NCBI GenBank assembly: GCA_017417215.1
Contig: JAFPZP010000054.1
Location: 1 to 35,389 of the forward strand
From: Candidatus Rifleibacteriota bacterium
GTDB lineage: Bacteria > Muiribacteriota > Ozemobacteria > Ozemobacterales > Ozemobacteraceae
Reading direction: 5' to 3'
Length of the DNA: 35,389 bases
Part shown: positions 33,894 through 35,389 of the stretch, one piece after another
Layout of the letters: each line of letters begins with the position of its first letter
Numbering within the stretch: the stretch's first letter is position 1
Position numbers and translations under genes: made by a program
The notes under the pieces: model-generated
The model's input: only the letters and a program-made list of their open reading frames with translations
What the model was told of the DNA's origin: nothing
Databases searched by the model: none

Positions 33894-35389
33894 GCAGCAT
33901 TATAAAAACAAGAACTCAGGGTTTCAGAGTTTATACATTCCGAAATCAAGAAGTTCATAAATACTATAGCCATTTACAGTCTGTTATGCGTTCTATTGAT
34001 GAAAATGGAACTTATAATGAGCTTTTTGCAAAGCCAGAAATAGATTCTATGGCAGTTGGGGCTACAGAAATAGAATGGACTTGTTCTGAAAACGGCAAAG
34101 CTGTTCATATTTCTCAGCTTCCTGAAGCAGAACGTAATAGAATAGAAAAAATAGTTACAGATGCTTTTAATAAAATAGATACTTATATTTCAGACAACAG
34201 AGATAAATCTGGCAAGTTTAGAGATTATGCCCAGTTTTTGGCTATTGTTGGTAAGCGCCCTGATTCAAATCAAATATGGGTTATAAATAGAAAACCAATT
34301 ATAGTTCAATGGGGTTTTGCAGATGAAAACGGTTTGATGGGCAGTTCTGGTATCTATTCTGATTGGGATAGCTTTATTAAAGACATAAAAAGAGAAGAGC
34401 CCCAAAAAGTCGAAGAACCTGAAAAAATAATGGAAAAAGTTGCTCCTATGGCTTCTCCTTCTCTTTTTGCAGAGCAAGAAAAATCAGCAGAAGAAGTAGT
34501 GGAAAAACCTGCGGAACCGCCAAAGCCTTCTGACATTAAACCCAAAGAACCTGAGCCAAAGCCGACAGATAAGAAAGAGGCTGCTCCTGTAGATACAGAA
34601 GAACCCCAGACTGTTATGGCCGGTTTAGGTAGTTATGTTTGGGTTAAATGGCTCGCTATTGTTCTTTTCATAATCATTCTTTTGCTTTTACTATTTAGGT
34701 TAATTCCAAGAAATGATTTTGGAAGATTAGGCAACAATGGCGGTAACATGGGTGCTATTAGCGGATCTCTTGGCGGTGGCGGAGGAGATTCTGGCGGCCA
34801 GGGTGGTGGAGTCGGTGATGGCAATGGTGCTGGCAATGGTGCTGGTGGTCAGGGAAATAATGGCAATAATGGTAATAATGGCGCTGATAATGCTGGCGGT
34901 AATCCTGCTGTTAATCCTGATGATAATTGCCCGGTATGTAGCCAGCCTTTTAGGAGCCATGGACCAGAAGACTATAAGAAATGTATTCGTCAAGCCTCTA
35001 GTAGAGGAGGAGCTGGTAATGGCAAAGGTTCTGGAGCACCAGCAGGTTCTGAACAAAATGGAATAGCAGGTGGCAACTCCGGCTCTGGCGACGGTAACGG
35101 TGCTGGTGGACAGGGTAATGCAGGTGGCAACCAAGCCTCTGGCGATGCTAACGGAGCTGGCGGCCAGGGTAATGCAGGTGGCAACCCAGCCTCTGGCGAT
35201 GCTAACGGAGCTGGTGAACAGGGTAATGCAGGTGGCAACCCAGCCTCTGGTAATGCTAACGGTGTTGGTGGACAGGGTAATGCGGGTAGCAACCCTGCCT
35301 CTGACGATGCTAACGGAGCTGGCGGACAGGGTAATGCAGGTGGCAACCCAGCCTCTGGCGATGCTAACGGAGCTGGTGAACAGGGTAAT
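33890..35389 (+). CDS. SrfA-like membrane protein with Gly/Asn/Ala repeats (3' end outside window)
   Basis: The frame stays open for 500 codons to the window edge. Residues about 1-160 form a globular domain ending PIIVQWGFADENG. Residues about 165-245 are a Glu/Pro/Lys linker. One membrane span lies at about 252-272 (WLAIVLFIIILLLLLF). Gly/Asn-rich sequence follows, with an odd Cys cluster (CPVC at 347-350 and C365), then an 18-residue repeat array. The layout (N-terminal domain with a WGF motif, Pro-rich linker, single central span, next to srfB) resembles SrfA proteins, but the match is from memory. With no signal peptide, the N-terminus is probably cytoplasmic and the repeat tail outside. 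It overlaps the previous gene by four bases. Confidence 0.8.
   Translation, partial: MSSIIKTRTQGFRVYTFRNQEVHKYYSHLQSVMRSIDENGTYNELFAKPEIDSMAVGATEIEWTCSENGKAVHISQLPEAERNRIEKIVTDAFNKIDTYISDNRDKSGKFRDYAQFLAIVGKRPDSNQIWVINRKPIIVQWGFADENGLMGSSGIYSDWDSFIKDIKREEPQKVEEPEKIMEKVAPMASPSLFAEQEKSAEEVVEKPAEPPKPSDIKPKEPEPKPTDKKEAAPVDTEEPQTVMAGLGSYVWVKWLAIVLFIIILLLLLFRLIPRNDFGRLGNNGGNMGAISGSLGGGGGDSGGQGGGVGDGNGAGNGAGGQGNNGNNGNNGADNAGGNPAVNPDDNCPVCSQPFRSHGPEDYKKCIRQASSRGGAGNGKGSGAPAGSEQNGIAGGNSGSGDGNGAGGQGNAGGNQASGDANGAGGQGNAGGNPASGDANGAGEQGNAGGNPASGNANGVGGQGNAGSNPASDDANGAGGQGNAGGNPASGDANGAGEQGN
35105..35389 (+). repeat. 54-bp coding tandem repeat (18-residue units)
   Basis: Five full 54-base units and the first 15 bases of a sixth, in frame. 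The consensus peptide is GGQGNAGGNPASGDANGA, with few substitutions (E at 2, S at 8, D at 13, N at 14, V at 18). The array continues past the window. Near-identity of units points to recent expansion or gene conversion. Confidence 0.92.

Noticed and set aside
34990..35346. Minus-strand Pro/Ala/Leu-rich frame
   Set aside because: It is the complement of the Gly/Asn/Ala repeat array and owes its openness to the repeat.
1..35389. tRNA, rRNA or riboswitch genes
   Set aside because: I looked through the spacers for tRNA-like and known riboswitch patterns and saw none.

Overview
The window is AT-rich bacterial DNA using the standard code (TGA acts as a stop). It looks like a chromosome segment from a diderm bacterium. 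The evidence is a PilM/N/O/P-type pilus set, an FtsEX-EnvC cell-wall module and a small putative outer-membrane protein ending in Phe. The abundance of HEAT, TPR, Sel1 and prepilin-like proteins recalls poorly cultured lineages such as Riflebacteria or Wallbacteria, but that placement is a guess from style and not from a marker gene.

Layout. (1) 1-140 is the right end of an IS3-family (IS150-like) element, with the transposase C-terminus and terminal repeat. (2) 241-5116, minus strand, is a coupled three-gene operon: an intact PilT-like ATPase, a second PilT-like protein whose active-site motifs are degenerate, and a HEAT-linker-TPR protein. (3) 5288-8279 holds a good promoter followed by ftsE, ftsX and an envC-like gene. 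(4) 8275-10711 is a small paralogous family of pilin-like genes: a deleted remnant of a prepilin/FGE-sulfatase fusion, an intact fusion, and a stand-alone prepilin. (5) 10771-14319 has a promoter, a ctpA protease gene and three more prepilins. (6) 14411-26304 is a closely packed pilus-type operon: PilB/GspE ATPase, PilM, PilN, PilO and PilP-like proteins, a HEAT protein, and two very large proteins with TPR domains on both sides of one membrane span. (7) 26306-26893, minus strand, is the putative outer-membrane protein. (8) 26894-29015 is aroA between two repeat-rich spacers. One palindromic element in the left spacer has a half copy inside the aroA reading frame. (9) 29016-35389 is an operon built around a SrfB-family actin/Hsp70-fold protein, with a Sel1-repeat protein, a small membrane protein, an unknown protein, and a SrfA-like membrane protein with an 18-residue Gly/Asn/Ala repeat that runs off the window.

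How the genes work together. Regions 2 and 4-6 appear to form a type IV pilus or type II-secretion-like machine with unusual scaffold proteins and a lectin-fold (FGE-like) pilin. No platform protein (PilC/GspF), secretin or prepilin peptidase lies in the window. Region 3 controls peptidoglycan hydrolysis at division. Region 9 is the least understood part: a SrfAB-type system outside its usual gammaproteobacterial setting, with extra partners. It and the prepilin/FGE family are the best candidates for an undescribed system.
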